Origin: Atopsyche davidsoni
Taxonomy: Eukaryota; Arthropoda; Insecta; Trichoptera; Hydrobiosidae
Assembly (NCBI GenBank): GCA_022113835.1
Contig: JAILWY010000028.1
Location: forward strand, 2,294,001-2,358,000
Length of the DNA: 64,000 nucleotides
Direction: 5' to 3'
In this document: in pieces, positions 46,738 through 57,728 of the stretch
Position numbering within the stretch: the first letter of the stretch is position 1
Layout: every line of letters begins with the position of its first letter
The notes under the pieces: generated by a model
Database searches by the model: none
What the model saw: the letters and a program-made list of their open reading frames with translations, nothing else
Told to the model about the DNA's origin: nothing
Program-made: the position numbers and the translations under genes

Positions 46738-47640
46738 TAAGGAAAAGATTGTATAATAATGCTATTGGACAGCAGCAATGCGCAGACCTCAGACCAAGAA
46801 CTCACCACACCATGAAAAAACCATGAACAGACAAGCAATATATTCAGTGAGATGGTCACCTGGAAAAGACAACCATGCTATATGAACATCGATCTAAATG
46901 CTAGAGTCTTGTAAAGAAAGGATTGTATAATAATGCTATTGGGCAGCAGCAATACGCAGAAATTTCCTGAGGGGTAGAATGACCCACCCCACTATTTACC
47001 ATAAGAAAACCATGAATAGACAAGCAATATATTCAGTGAGATAGTCACCTGGAGAAGAAGACTATGATTTATGAATATTAGATCTAAATACCAAAGCTTT
47101 GTAAGGAAATGAGTGTATAATAATGCTATTGGGCAACAGCAATACGCAGACTTTTCCTGCGGTGTAAAATGACCTACCACATTATTTACCATAAGAAAAC
47201 CATGAATAGACATGCAATATATTCAAAAAGACCAATCTATAAAAACATCAGATCTAAATACCAAAGTTTTGTAAGTAAAGGAGTGCATAATAATGCTATT
47301 GGGCAGCAGCAATACGCAGACCTTTCCTGTGGGGTAGAAAGACCCACCACACTATTTACCATAAGAAAACCATGAATAGACAAGCAATATATTAAGTGAG
47401 ATGGTCACCTGGAAAAGACAACTAAGCTATATGAACATCAGATCTAAATGCTAGAGCTTTATAAAGAAAAGATTTTATAATAATGCTATTGGGCAGCTGC
47501 AATACGCAAACCTTTCCTTTGAAGCACCCACCTCACTATTTACCATAAGAAAACCATAAATATAAAACCAATATATTCAATAAGATTATCACCGAGGCTC
47601 TCTGAGGAGAGACACCTGGAAAAGAAAAATATGCTATTCC
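46738..47640. repeat. Minisatellite, five units of about 170-190 bp
   Basis: The phrase GTATAATAATGCTATTGGGC recurs at about 46751, 46924, 47114, 47284 and 47474, with alternating spacing of about 173, 190, 170 and 190 bp. Each unit also has CAGCAGCAATACGCAGAC, CATAAGAAAACCATGAATAG, ACAAGCAATATATTCAGTGA and GATCTAAATGCYAGAGCTTT. The last phrase also occurs singly at about 54493 and 59586, so a dispersed repeat seeded the array. The array ends in a LINE-tail-like CTCTGAGGAGAGACACCTGG at about 47600. Confidence 0.85.
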
Positions 47641-48169
47641 AAAATTATTACTAAAATATTGATCTTTCCTAACCTTTTAACGTTAATTATTTATAATATA
47701 ATTAAAGCCATGTCTTTGATATTTCAATTGATTTCCGGCTTCTATTTAAGCGTGAAGATGAATGCAATAATATTAACTTGCCTCTTAATATTCACGGTCG
47801 AGTCATAATCAACACAATTGTAAAACCGGTTTTTCGAGAAGCAAGCACAGTTTACTTAACTTCAACGTATTTATACAAAACACAAGAGGAAACTTCGGGG
47901 AACCGGAAAATCCTCGGGCAGTTCTAACTCGTGGATTAAATATCTAATAAATCACCATTTTTTACTCGCACAGGATTATTGTGTCAATTTCTTTTATCTA
48001 GCACCAATAACGTCGGTTCCGCACTTGCATATAACGGTTAAAATTCTCGCTTCGTAACAGCCGCGCTGTGGCGGAATCGAATCCCACGGCATGCGAGCCA
48101 AATCAACCAGGAAATGAAAAGTTCCATGATTCACCAGGTGTTATGTCGCCTCAGTTCTTCTTCGTGGTG
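47641..48169. other. Intergenic DNA with a possible SINE head
   Basis: GGGATTCGATTCC on the minus strand at 48072-48085 resembles a tRNA B box and lies in a GC-rich patch beside the LINE fragment. No gene seen. Confidence 0.35.
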
Positions 48170-48370
48170 TTGAAGACACAGCAGAGGTGTGGCTTTATAA
48201 GAGAAACCATAAAACACCATGGGTTGTAAAAGCTACAGTAAATACACCATCGTACAGAAATGATTGTAAAAGGCAAAATCGAAGTAAAAAATGGTATCGG
48301 AAGGAGGAAGTTAACGTGGATGCGGAATTTACGAATTAGAGAGACTGGCCCAGGATATAAATTTATTCGA
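48170..48370 (+). mobile_element. LINE C-terminal fragment, decayed
   Basis: The frame encodes Thr-Ala-Glu-Val-Trp-Leu-Tyr, then a basic segment, and the DNA ends with AACGTGGATGCGGAATTTAC. This matches the order seen in the copies at 26950-27285 and 63025-63300. Frameshifts have put the tail in another frame. Confidence 0.6.
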
Positions 48371-48823
48371 CATAAGACTATATATATTTGTGTGTGTGAA
48401 ACTAGTTTCGCGGATTGAAATGCATATGCATATATTATGTGGGCGACTGCTCTTTTGTGCTACAAAATCCCACAATAAGGACATTTCCAGATATTGCAGT
48501 CTAGATATGTGTATTGTTTTTTTCCAAAAGGTCAGATGACACGCGATTTTTGATAATTTGAACAGTCCAAACTAGATAAACTAGAAATAATCACAACAGC
48601 CTGAAAACCGACAGCATCCGAAATACGATATCAAAATTTATAAATGTTGAGATTTGAGATGAATAAATAGATGTACGCTACCACATAAGCCGCACCTCGT
48701 AAGCCTCACAACCGGAAAGCCACATACCGTGCTATTAAATATACCAAATGAAAAAAAATAATAACTTCCATTAGTCCGCCTGTGTTCAGTGTTCTCGAGA
48801 ACTATTATCGAGTGTCGAGGCTT

Positions 48824-48962
48824 CAGTGGCTCTCAACATTTTCGGGGCCCCGGGACCGTTTTCATGAAACGTCGGAGAACGGGAAACCCAAGGAACCAAA
48901 TCATATTTGTACATCAGATTTTAACTAATATGGGTGGTGAGCCGAAAAAGGTTGAGAGTCTG
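48824..48962. mobile_element. hAT-like non-autonomous element
   Basis: CAGTGGCTCTCAACATTTTC at the left is mirrored by GAAAAAGGTTGAGAGTCTG at the right, again the CAGTGGTTCTCAACC type of terminus. The element is 139 bp, with no coding content. The flanking octamers do not match, so the ends may be eroded. Confidence 0.55.
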
Positions 48963-49415
48963 CGGTAATCGTCCTAATATTTACATTAATTTTGTTTACA
49001 TTTTTAAAATGTATTTTTCACTAGCTCGGAGAGTGATGTTTAAGTAAACAAGAGTTAATAATTCCGAAGGTCGTTGTGAATAAAATTATATGCAGGTATT
49101 TTAAGCACGATGCAGCATTCCGGCACGCGAATTCCAAATCGATGTATTCGGACATTCAGCAAAGAAAAAAAAAATTATATATTTTAGAAGCAGTTGTTAT
49201 TATATTCGCTTTTTGTTCTAGCTGCGTTTTTATTTGAAGTTTACGTTTCGGTCCCGCTGCTAGAACCATCCTCATCATAGATTATTAAATTATTAAATAA
49301 TACAGTTTGGAAGTGAGTGTTGTATCCAATTCAACCACAGCGGATCAGTTACCCGCAGAAGCTCGAATAACACAAGCGCCGAGCCGCAATCTGCGTTGCG
49401 AATACATCGAATATA
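48963..49415. other. AT-rich intergenic DNA, no gene seen
   Basis: No feature beyond short frames without similarity. Confidence 0.45.
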
Positions 49416-49472
49416 ATAAAATACTTGAGCGATTTTTCCGCGTGTTAAATTTTAATGGTGACCGGTTTCGCA
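49416..49472. mobile_element. Foldback MITE, copy 2 (one arm only)
   Basis: ACTTGAGCGATTTTTCCGCG and GGTGACCGGTTTCGC match the left arm of the elements at 6617-6770 and 51621-51796. The second arm is missing. Confidence 0.65.
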
Positions 49473-51200
49473 GTGGAATATTTAAAATAGAATTCCCACC
49501 AAGTACTCTCATCCATCAACATTCTCGTATCCGCATATGAATCTATCAAGTATTGTAAAAAAAAAAACACCTGCTGAATGAACGAGTCTGGTTGTCTTCC
49601 CCTTGTGGGTAAAATATATTACGTATTTAATGTAATTATATTATTTTGGGCTCGCGATTAAGCAGTTGGTGGATATTGCGGCCGGTGCGTGTTCGGGAAT
49701 TCCCCGTGACGTCACGCCTTAATTTTCGCTTAGTCATTTCGGTCTTTCCGCGGAGCTGTATGGAGATTGATACATGACGGAATATTCCTACCGATTCTGT
49801 CCATTGTCTGTCCGTGTTAATTGCATCGCTGATAACAAAATAATGAGCATTTCAATGCGCGCTCTGGGAAGCACGCACGCAGTGACAGGCAACCTTTTAT
49901 TAACAGTTTTCCCTGAGAGTAGTTTATATGAGCATATTGACAGTGGGAGGCGCAGATAAGACTTTGCAGACGTCTTGGAGTGGACGGACTGAAGCCGGCT
50001 ATACACGCTGCGACGAAACTGACAACCGAATACTGTAGTAATAAAGGTGTACTATTGTCCAGTCCTTGGACTTTTACGTATATTTAATTAAAATAGGTGT
50101 TTTGCAGGTGTTTATTTAGTGACGCGACTCGCTACAACACCCAAAGAATACAACTTGAACATCTCCATAATCTATGTTTTTTTGGAAATTTATTGCACAA
50201 AATCTACTGCACTGATAAAAAAAAATTAAATGCAAAAAGTTAGATACATTTCTTCTTCTGCACAAAAAAATATTTTATTTCTTGTAAATTTATATTTAAT
50301 ATGAGAAATATGTGTTTTTCCGAGTGATGTTTTAGCATTTAGTTTTGAAAAGTCGTAATTTTATCAAATTTTTCAACATCTTCAAGGCTTCATTTTACCG
50401 TAAAAAAGGACGCTAATATAATAATAAAAAATATTTAAATATAATTCATTATTTATTTTAATATTCCGTAAAAAAATAATATAGAAATGTTGTGAAATAA
50501 AGTGACAATTAAATAAATAAAACGACCCGATTTCGCAAAAAAAAAAAGTGACAAAGCATGGAGAACTGCTGTGCCTCTTTCTAACACCATTATTTAAAAG
50601 AAAGTTATATTTGATAATGGCTTTACATGGAGAATGCTTCTAGCAGTGCAGGTATAATTTGCATACATTAAAAATAGTTTTTATTGATGTTCAATCGCAA
50701 GTGTTTGACGATTACAAGCCTGTGCGGATCCAGCACTGCCCGTGCCATGCCTTTATGGTGTCCATCATGGTGGATCCTTCAGGACCACGTGGGAGGCTCT
50801 CCACCAACTCAGAAGACCTTATTTACACTGGCGTTAATTGACAATAACTTTATCTTGCGCTTGTGTGCCGTGCCAAGGCGAGGTGACGCCATTATGACTA
50901 TTATACTATACCGGGAAAACTAGCGCAATGTTTAATTTAATGAAAAAATACGGTATTTTCGTCGGTCGTCTCCCGGAGTTTGCGGTCAGACATTCGGTTT
51001 TAAGTTTTTATATTTTAATTATTTTATATAAATAATAATTAGCATTGTTTTATTTTTGAACCAAAACCGGGATGTGCTTGTTAAAAAACGATAAGGTATA
51101 CATTTGATACGAAGAACAGTATTCATTATGCAATTGTTGAGTATTTGCGGTTTACCAATGCATTTCGACACACTCACATAAACACACACACACAAACACA
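49473..51200. other. Intergenic DNA, no gene seen
   Basis: A GC-richer patch at 49660-49720 could be a tRNA-derived fragment. AGCCGGCTATACACGCTGCG at about 49993 belongs to the repeat family at 7459, 10970 and 41034. Open frames at 50659-50923 have no recognised similarity. Confidence 0.4.
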
Positions 51201-51204
51201 CACA

Positions 51205-51205
51205 C

Positions 51206-51263
<58 letters not shown>
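51205..51263. repeat. (TA)n microsatellite with CA-rich shoulder
   Basis: An ACAC-rich stretch at about 51182-51206 leads into about 55 bases of TA. It is likely hypervariable. Confidence 0.9.
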
Positions 51264-51265
<2 letters not shown>

Positions 51266-51607
51266 CTTTTTTCGCAACGCTGTAGCTCATTTACACAATT
51301 GCTTGTTATTACTTGTTACTTTTCATGATTTACATCAACGGTTTTTCTCGTCGTTTCAATTGTAAATCGATCACCTTAAAACACTAATAATTATAATATA
51401 AATCTCTACTCTAAAACATATTGTCATCGTGGATGTATTTATATATTTATTTATATAAATATATATCGCTTTTTTCGCAACGCTGTAGCTCAATTGGAAA
51501 AAGTAAATCGACGTTTTTTCTCGTCGTTTCAAGGGTAAATCGATCACCTTAAAACACTAATAATTATGATATAAATATCTACTCTAAAACATATATATAT
51601 ATATATA
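51261..51607 (+). repeat. Direct repeat pair bounded by TA tracts
   Basis: CGCTTTTTTCGCAACGCTGT starts copy one at about 51264 and copy two at about 51467. Both run through TCGTCGTTTCAA, GTAAATCGATCACC and ACTAATAATTAT to TCTACTCTAAAACATAT. Copy two lacks a piece of about 25 bp. A further TA tract follows at 51585-51607. Confidence 0.75.
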
Positions 51608-51620
51608 TTATTTAGTACTT

Positions 51621-51796
51621 TAAATAAAATACTTGAGTGATTTTTCCACGTGTTAATTTTTTTATTGGTGACCGGTTTCGCCAACCTTTCACGTTGGCAT
51701 CATCAAAAGTTTCATAATGCCAACGTGAAAGGGTGGCGAAACCGGTCACCAACAAAAAAATTAACATGTGGAAAAATCACTTGAGTATTTTATTTA
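51621..51796. mobile_element. Foldback MITE, copy 3 (complete)
   Basis: The left arm (TAAATAAAATACTTGAGTGA, then ATTGGTGACCGGTTTCGCC and CTTTCACGTTGGCAT) is matched almost base for base in reverse complement by the right arm. The arms are about 78 bp with a loop of about 20 bp near 51700-51715. This is the best-preserved copy of the family and has no coding capacity. Confidence 0.85.
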
Positions 51797-52238
51797 ATGT
51801 ATATATTAAAATCGAATTCCAATATTAAAACCTCAATTAAACAAAGCACTATAATTATCACAATATTTTTATTTTACTTGTAAGCGTTTTCGTTTCCTAT
51901 TCTACTCAGCTGGCCGTTTTGCTATTCGTATTTTATGTTTTAATACGGAGTATTACAAATTAAACCAGTCCGTCATGGGTGAATACGACGCTTTCGCTTT
52001 GAGGATATTTAGTGCTACTTATTTAAATTTAAAAAAAACATATACACATACTATATTTATACACTTTTTAATATAATGGACTTGATGGCATATTTATTAA
52101 AATAAAATAAAAATTATTCTAAGATATGCGGTTAGAATTGATTGAATAAATAAAAAAAATGCTTTCTCAATGCCATTCTCAAAGATGAAGTTATTGCCAC
52201 AATTTAAATAGGCAACTAAAATAAATTAATCTTTAGGG
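51797..52238. other. AT-rich intergenic DNA, no gene seen
   Basis: No supported feature. Confidence 0.45.
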
Positions 52239-52380
52239 CAGTGTTTTTCAACCTTTTTTTTTTACGCGACACCTTTGTAAAAAATAAAACTGCCTTAATA
52301 AAACAGTCAGCGATTTAAATGTACGACCCACAAACAATTTTTTTTTATTTTACCCGCGACCCACATGTTGAGAAACGCTG
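52239..52380. mobile_element. hAT-like non-autonomous element, 142 bp
   Basis: CAGTGTTTTTCAACC at the left is mirrored by GTTGAGAAACGCTG at the right. The flanking octamers CTTTAGGG and CTTTGTAG share six of eight bases, compatible with an aged 8-bp target duplication. A left end of the same type stands alone at about 54344 (CAGTGTTTTTCAAC). Confidence 0.65.
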
Positions 52381-53147
52381 CTTTGTAGTTAGCATTTTTT
52401 ATGATTTATTTTCGGTAATTGCTGAAGTCTGTGGGATAATTCACAGTGACTTTGAAATGAAAACTGGACTGTAATGAGACCCTAACAATAACCAATTTTT
52501 TCATTGTAGAAATTAAAATATAATATTTTGTATGGAGGCTTCCTGGTTCGTGTGAAGTAAAACTTCTTTGTCTACACGCGGTGTCACACAACCGACCAAT
52601 AAACAGCAGCACTGCAGATTTCACAATGCAGTAAAAAAATTCATATCAAGACAGTCTGATTTAATTTGTAATACTCCATATCAAACCAACAAATATGCAT
52701 ACCCAAACAGCTGCGAGATTACGATCATTTTCCTCGATAAGCACTAAAAAAAAAAGCACGATTTGTAATCTCCTAGCCATCTGGCTATTACTGAAATATT
52801 TATTTTAAAAATTACCATATCTTGCTTTGAGACATGAAATGCATTTGCGTTAATTTGTTAAAACTTCGTATACGAGATATTTAATAAAAAATAGAGTTGA
52901 AACACAATCCAATACTTTGATGAGTTTAAAGTTTTTTTTATTTATTATTAGTGTATAGTATTAATAATAAATTAAATACGAGCTTCGTATTACTTGTAAT
53001 AAAGTGATACTTGCGTTACAAATATATATTTATTTTTATTAATTATTCTACTCGGAAATTTTACGTATATTTGATATGCATTGTTTTACAAATAGTATTA
53101 TTATTATTCATCTTGTTGGGGGACAAGGCATTTGATTCGTGAAGATC
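52381..53147. other. Intergenic DNA, one dispersed motif
   Basis: TAATCTCCTAGCCATCTGGC at about 52767 is a copy of the dispersed palindromic motif. No gene seen. Confidence 0.4.
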
Positions 53148-53318
53148 CATTATTATAATGATAAAAGTACCTTTGTATTTTGTCTTCACTTTGAGTTCAT
53201 TAAAATTATTTGCATTGCTAGTTTTGACCCAATACACTGGTACATTGGATCGAAACTGGTAATGCAAATAATTTTAATAAACTCAAAATACAAATGTACT
53301 TTTATCATTATATATTAT
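53148..53318. repeat. Long near-perfect inverted repeat, about 70-bp arms
   Basis: TATAATGATAAAAGTAC at about 53154 pairs with GTACTTTTATCATTATA at about 53296. TTAAAATTATTTGCATT at about 53199 pairs with AATGCAAATAATTTTAA at about 53261. The centre (CCAATACACTGGTACATTGG) is itself nearly palindromic. The left arm carries an extra segment of about ten bases (TCTTCACTT). It may be a foldback MITE; no second copy was seen in the window. Confidence 0.8.
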
Positions 53319-53399
53319 TATTCAAATTAAAAATTATCCCACAGATCAATGCCGAACCCGCGGCAATAATTTCACGCACACAAAAAAAAAATAAACGCA

Positions 53400-53740
53400 T
53401 CACAAAATGGCGATGTTGGAACCTTCTCGCCGTCACAAACTCCACTGCGACTATCGACAGGTGCTTCACGAGCTCAGGTCCACTCTGGCCGGGGTCCGGC
53501 GGAGAACTGAGTGCCCCGAGGACCAGCAGAGCACACCTGATGGTTTACCTCACCGCCTCGTGCCCGGCTGGGAATCAAGTTTACTGCCAAGGTGGCCGAT
53601 GCACGATCACGTGCCTACTTAAAATCCCATCAATATATCAAATATTCAATGAAAGCGCTCAGATGCGAGGGTCGTTGGATAAGTACCCCCCCCCTCCCTC
53701 CCCCTCCCCCTGGGCTGATTCGCGAATTGTCTGAGTATTT
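53400..53740 (+). other. GC-rich open segment, unidentified
   Basis: Two overlapping frames remain open here (71 codons from the ATG at 53407; a longer one to about 53734). The base composition is far higher in GC than the surroundings, and the segment ends in a CCCCCCCCTCCCTCCCCCTC tract at about 53686. I recognise no domain in any frame. It may be a processed-gene fragment or transposon DNA. It is not called as a gene. Confidence 0.25.
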
Positions 53741-55245
53741 TCAACAGTGTAGTCCATGGCTTTCCATGGGGGCGGTGGCGGGTCCAAGGGAAAATTAATG
53801 AATTTTTTTGATTTGTGCAAAAAAAAACTCGAACATCTTCATTGTTGCAAAAAAAAAAAAATTACTGCGTTGCGAAATGCGTTGGTATTATGACAGTCAA
53901 AAAACAACGCAAGTTTAGACTTGCTTGTCGACTAAATATGTCGTTAGCGCCATCTATGTGTGAAACCCAAAAACTTAGTAGCGCACCTAGAAACATACTT
54001 TTTTTAAAATAAATAAAATTGGTATAATTGGTCAATAAAAGGTTGGGAGCCTTTGGTTTAGTCAATGTCAGCAACCCGTCTTGAGAATTTTTTCAACCCG
54101 CACGATTGCAATATCACAATAATTTTCAGTGTCTAAAGTGTATGGGTATATATATAATTTTATGTGGCCCGCAAGATCGTGCGGGTTGGCCACCCCTGCT
54201 GGCGTTGTTTACTCGGACTCTAAGTGAATAACGCAAGTAGAACGCTATTTTCCAATTACCGTTGTAACGCAAATATAAAATACTTTGAAGCGTACGAAAG
54301 GTTTGACTAAAAATTGGGATTTTATTTTCATCGCTTTAAACCAGTGTTTTTCAACATCTCCGCTTTTCCTATTCTGTTACATGTGCATGGCTGCCATTCT
54401 GTACCCTGAGCGAGCGTGTGTGAAGGATCGGTAATGGAGTAGTGGACTTGGTGGTATTGTTTCTGTAGCTTGCCGCAGGAGGAGTATCAGATCTAAACGC
54501 CAGAGCTTTGAACACTGGCTCGGCATGAGTATATGCTCAATGAAACAGTCGCCAACCTCCTCTGAGGAGAGGCAAAAGCAATTTTTAAACTTTCAAAGGG
54601 GTCACGTATTCAAAAAGGTTGAAAAGCTCAAAACTATTGGATTATTAGTGTGCAATTGCGGTAGTAACTTCAAAAGTTGTAATCTAATAGGTCAGATATG
54701 TTCTCGGTGATAACATTTAACAATTAATTAAAACAAACATTTGTTGTTATGAAATTGTGGGAGCAACTTAATAAGTTGTTATCTGATAGGTCAGATATGT
54801 TCATTTATCAGACAATCGTCAAAACAACATTCGTTTACTTCAAAGTTTTAATCGATAAGGTCAGATATTTTCAAGGGATTAAATTTGTGTGGCCTTAACG
54901 TATGGTAGTTTTTAATATTTTTTTAAACATAGGGAAAGAATATTTTAAATGTAGTAAATAAACTATAATTAAATAAAATATAAGTGCAACATTTATAAAT
55001 CTTAAATGACGCTATTATTTCATTACGTATTTATATGTAATTAATTTTAAATTAATATGCAAATAAAATTATTATTTTCAATAATATGCCAACGAGGGTA
55101 GTACGATAATTTTTTTCAGCTAAATCGATTCTGTTATTTTCTGATTTCTAAAAAAATTTGTGGTGGAGACGAATAAAACTGCTTACTCACCTTTCCCGTC
55201 GCAGCTTCCTAACCTTTCAAATTAATATGCATATAGACTCGTCTG
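53741..55245. other. Repeat-rich intergenic DNA
   Basis: AGGTTGGGAGCCTTTGG at about 54040 and GTGCGGGTTGGCCACCCCTGC at about 54179 look like hAT-type ends of decayed elements. GATCTAAACGCCAGAGCTTT at about 54493 matches the minisatellite phrase. A LINE-tail piece with CCTCTGAGGAGAGGCA lies at about 54556. A TCTGATAGGTCAGATATGTT-like phrase occurs three times between 54680 and 54870. No gene. Confidence 0.45.
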
Positions 55246-55405
55246 AAATATAATACGGCAGCTGATTGTCCGTGGAAAATCCAAGAAAAAAGAGGCGTTG
55301 GAAAGTAGAAACTAATGTGGTAGCGGAATTCGCGTCAGTGGGCGGAAGTCGGGAGTGCAGCCGAATCAGTAAGACTGGCCCGAGATGGTCACCGACCTCA
55401 TCTTA
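55246..55405 (+). mobile_element. LINE 3'-end fragment
   Basis: GCAGCTGATTGTCCGTGGAA, GAGGCGTTGGAAAGTAGAAA, GTAGCGGAATTCGCGTCAGT and GAGATGGTCACCGACCTCAT occur in the same order as in the better copy at 63025-63300. Diverged and non-coding. Confidence 0.65.
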
Positions 55406-57728
55406 AGAATTATAATTTACAATATAAGTTAAAAAAAATACAGCCAATTTGCAAAACAATATAAATTTTATTAATAGTTTTAATAATAATAAAAATTAAT
55501 ATACACTTTTATATACACGTTAATACAAATATGATTAGGTACTTATAGGCTTAAATAAAATAAAACATAAAACATACATAGGAAAGATTGTAAACGGAAA
55601 AATATTTTATTATGTATCTATCAAAATTATTTTTATATTCTTATTTATATTAAGTTTTTCAATAAACGATCATTATCATTTCCAAATCAAATTATTTACA
55701 AAATCTGCATCAATCTGTAATACTCCGCATTTCAACATGAAGAGCCAAATGGCTAGGAGACAACCTTCATTTGGCTATCCACATTTGTTGAATATAAAAT
55801 CTAATATTACTAAGATGTATACATTTGGATATAGAGTTAACTATTTAAAGGTAATAAATTAAGGCGTAAAGCATTCGATTTGAACGCTTTATGGATCTTT
55901 AAAGACAGGTGTTGATGCCATCGAATGAATATATTTTGATGCTGGGCAGGGGAAATGACTTAATTACCATACGATCAATTGTTATGGCAGAATTACCGTT
56001 ACATAACAACGTTCCGTCAAAAAGTTGCATACAATTATAAAATAACAAAAATTAATACGTTTACTTAAAAAAAATCGGTTATGAATGATATAATAAATAG
56101 AATAATTATATAAAATATACATAAAAGTGTAAAATATAACCATCGGCATGCTCATCGGCAAGATAGACAAATTTAGTCGGATTATTGACTCGATCACAAT
56201 CGGATCACAAAGACATCAAATGATAATGAATTGGCACCAATTCCCACCTTTAAATTACGTTGATACAAATATTTTTTTTATTTATAAAAGTAATAAGTTA
56301 GCACCGTACTATTTATTAAACACTAATGAGAGTAAAATAATTGCCGTTTTTAAATACATTTATTTAGTATATAAGTTTGCATATAGACTTGACCGCATTG
56401 TACTCTGGCATGATGTGATTCACGAATTAGACGGGAAGAATAATATATATATAGGTTTTAGCAACCGACGAGGTTTACTTTTAAAGCCGAACTATAATTT
56501 TGCATTATATTGTCACTCAAATCTATACGCGGGGTCAAAAGCCTCATAGACTATCGTTTTATAAATACAAATTAAAACTAACCTCACTTTTTAAAAATTA
56601 CATACTCATATAAATCTCATAAGGACAAATCGTTATTATATTTTTTGATGCGATACCATCTATAGCAGAAAAAAAATATCCAAGTTTTATAATCAACAAA
56701 TCAAAAAGGAAAAATAACATTGGGTGAATTGACTAAAAAAAAAAGACATTAATACAAACCGTTGGCATGAGATCCACAAAAGCAGAAATCCGTAAACAAT
56801 AATTTTTAGTTGTGTTTTCAATGGGAGTCCATTGCTTTTTGCTAGCGTAGACCGCACGCCACTGTTACAAATCAATCAAAACTAGAGACTACAGGTTGTA
56901 TCACATCACTGCGTCATATAATACTTTAAGAGTACGACACCTATTCGGCGTAAAATCGTAGGAATATTGCATTATTTAAGCTACGAAGAGGAATGCGCCG
57001 AACTCCAATGCTGCGATGCGATTTTAAGGGATTGCTGCACAAAGGCAAAAATATTTACGAGTTAAGAGTGTCGCGCGGGGTTTTTACCTTATTTTAATGT
57101 CCAAATGCTTCAGTCTCGATACTGGGGCCGTTACTTGATAACGACATTCACACATTTGCTTCTGTTGTAAATTGGGCAAGAAATCATTTCAAACTCGGCA
57201 TATTACAAAAGAAATCGAGCAACTCGGAAGCTTAGAGAGTCAAAGTGAACGATAAATATTCAAGTTCGATTTACGTGAACTTTGTGAATAGGGGAACTTA
57301 TTGCAACTGTCGACGTTCATAGGCTTTGGCAAACGTTGGTATTCGGTGAGTGAGACCGCCTTCGGAGGTGGGGAGAAAACTTCTAGCAGCTCAACACCCG
57401 AGAAGCAATATCATACGATCAAATGCCGACACTTTGCAAGAGTGAGCACCACAGAGTTACAGTCATTCTGAATATAATCTAAAGATACAATAATCTGTAC
57501 AGCAACTGCACTTATAATATCGCAATATTATTGTTTACCTCTAGAAAGATTTAAATTTGAGAAATCTAAAAGCAGCAAAACAGAATAAAAACTTAAGATA
57601 GCCTACGGATAATAATTTTAACTTTTATATCACATATAATCTTTAATTTCTTAAAAGTACTTTAGGTAATCAAGATTGATTCGTACGGATCGGATGGTGA
57701 CGGAAATCGGCACGCGAGTTAAGTTAGG
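55406..57728. other. AT-rich intergenic DNA and ATP7 3' flank
   Basis: A dispersed motif copy lies at 55741 (GCCAAATGGCTAGGAGACA). A 133-codon AT-rich frame at 56148-56549 has no similarity I recognise. A MITE end (GACCGCACGCCACTG) stops at about 56868. AGCTCAACACCCGAGAAGCA near 57390 matches the end of the block at 28255-28870. The ATP7 3' UTR must begin at 57728; no clear AATAAA was found close by. Confidence 0.4.

Noticed and set aside
46738..47640. CRISPR-like array
   Set aside because: Units are 170-190 bp and similar over their whole length, with no short repeat/unique spacer pattern; eukaryotic context.
56148..56549. 133-codon plus-strand open frame
   Set aside because: AT-rich codons, no recognisable motif, starts inside a stretch also open on the other strand; length is plausible by chance in low-complexity DNA.
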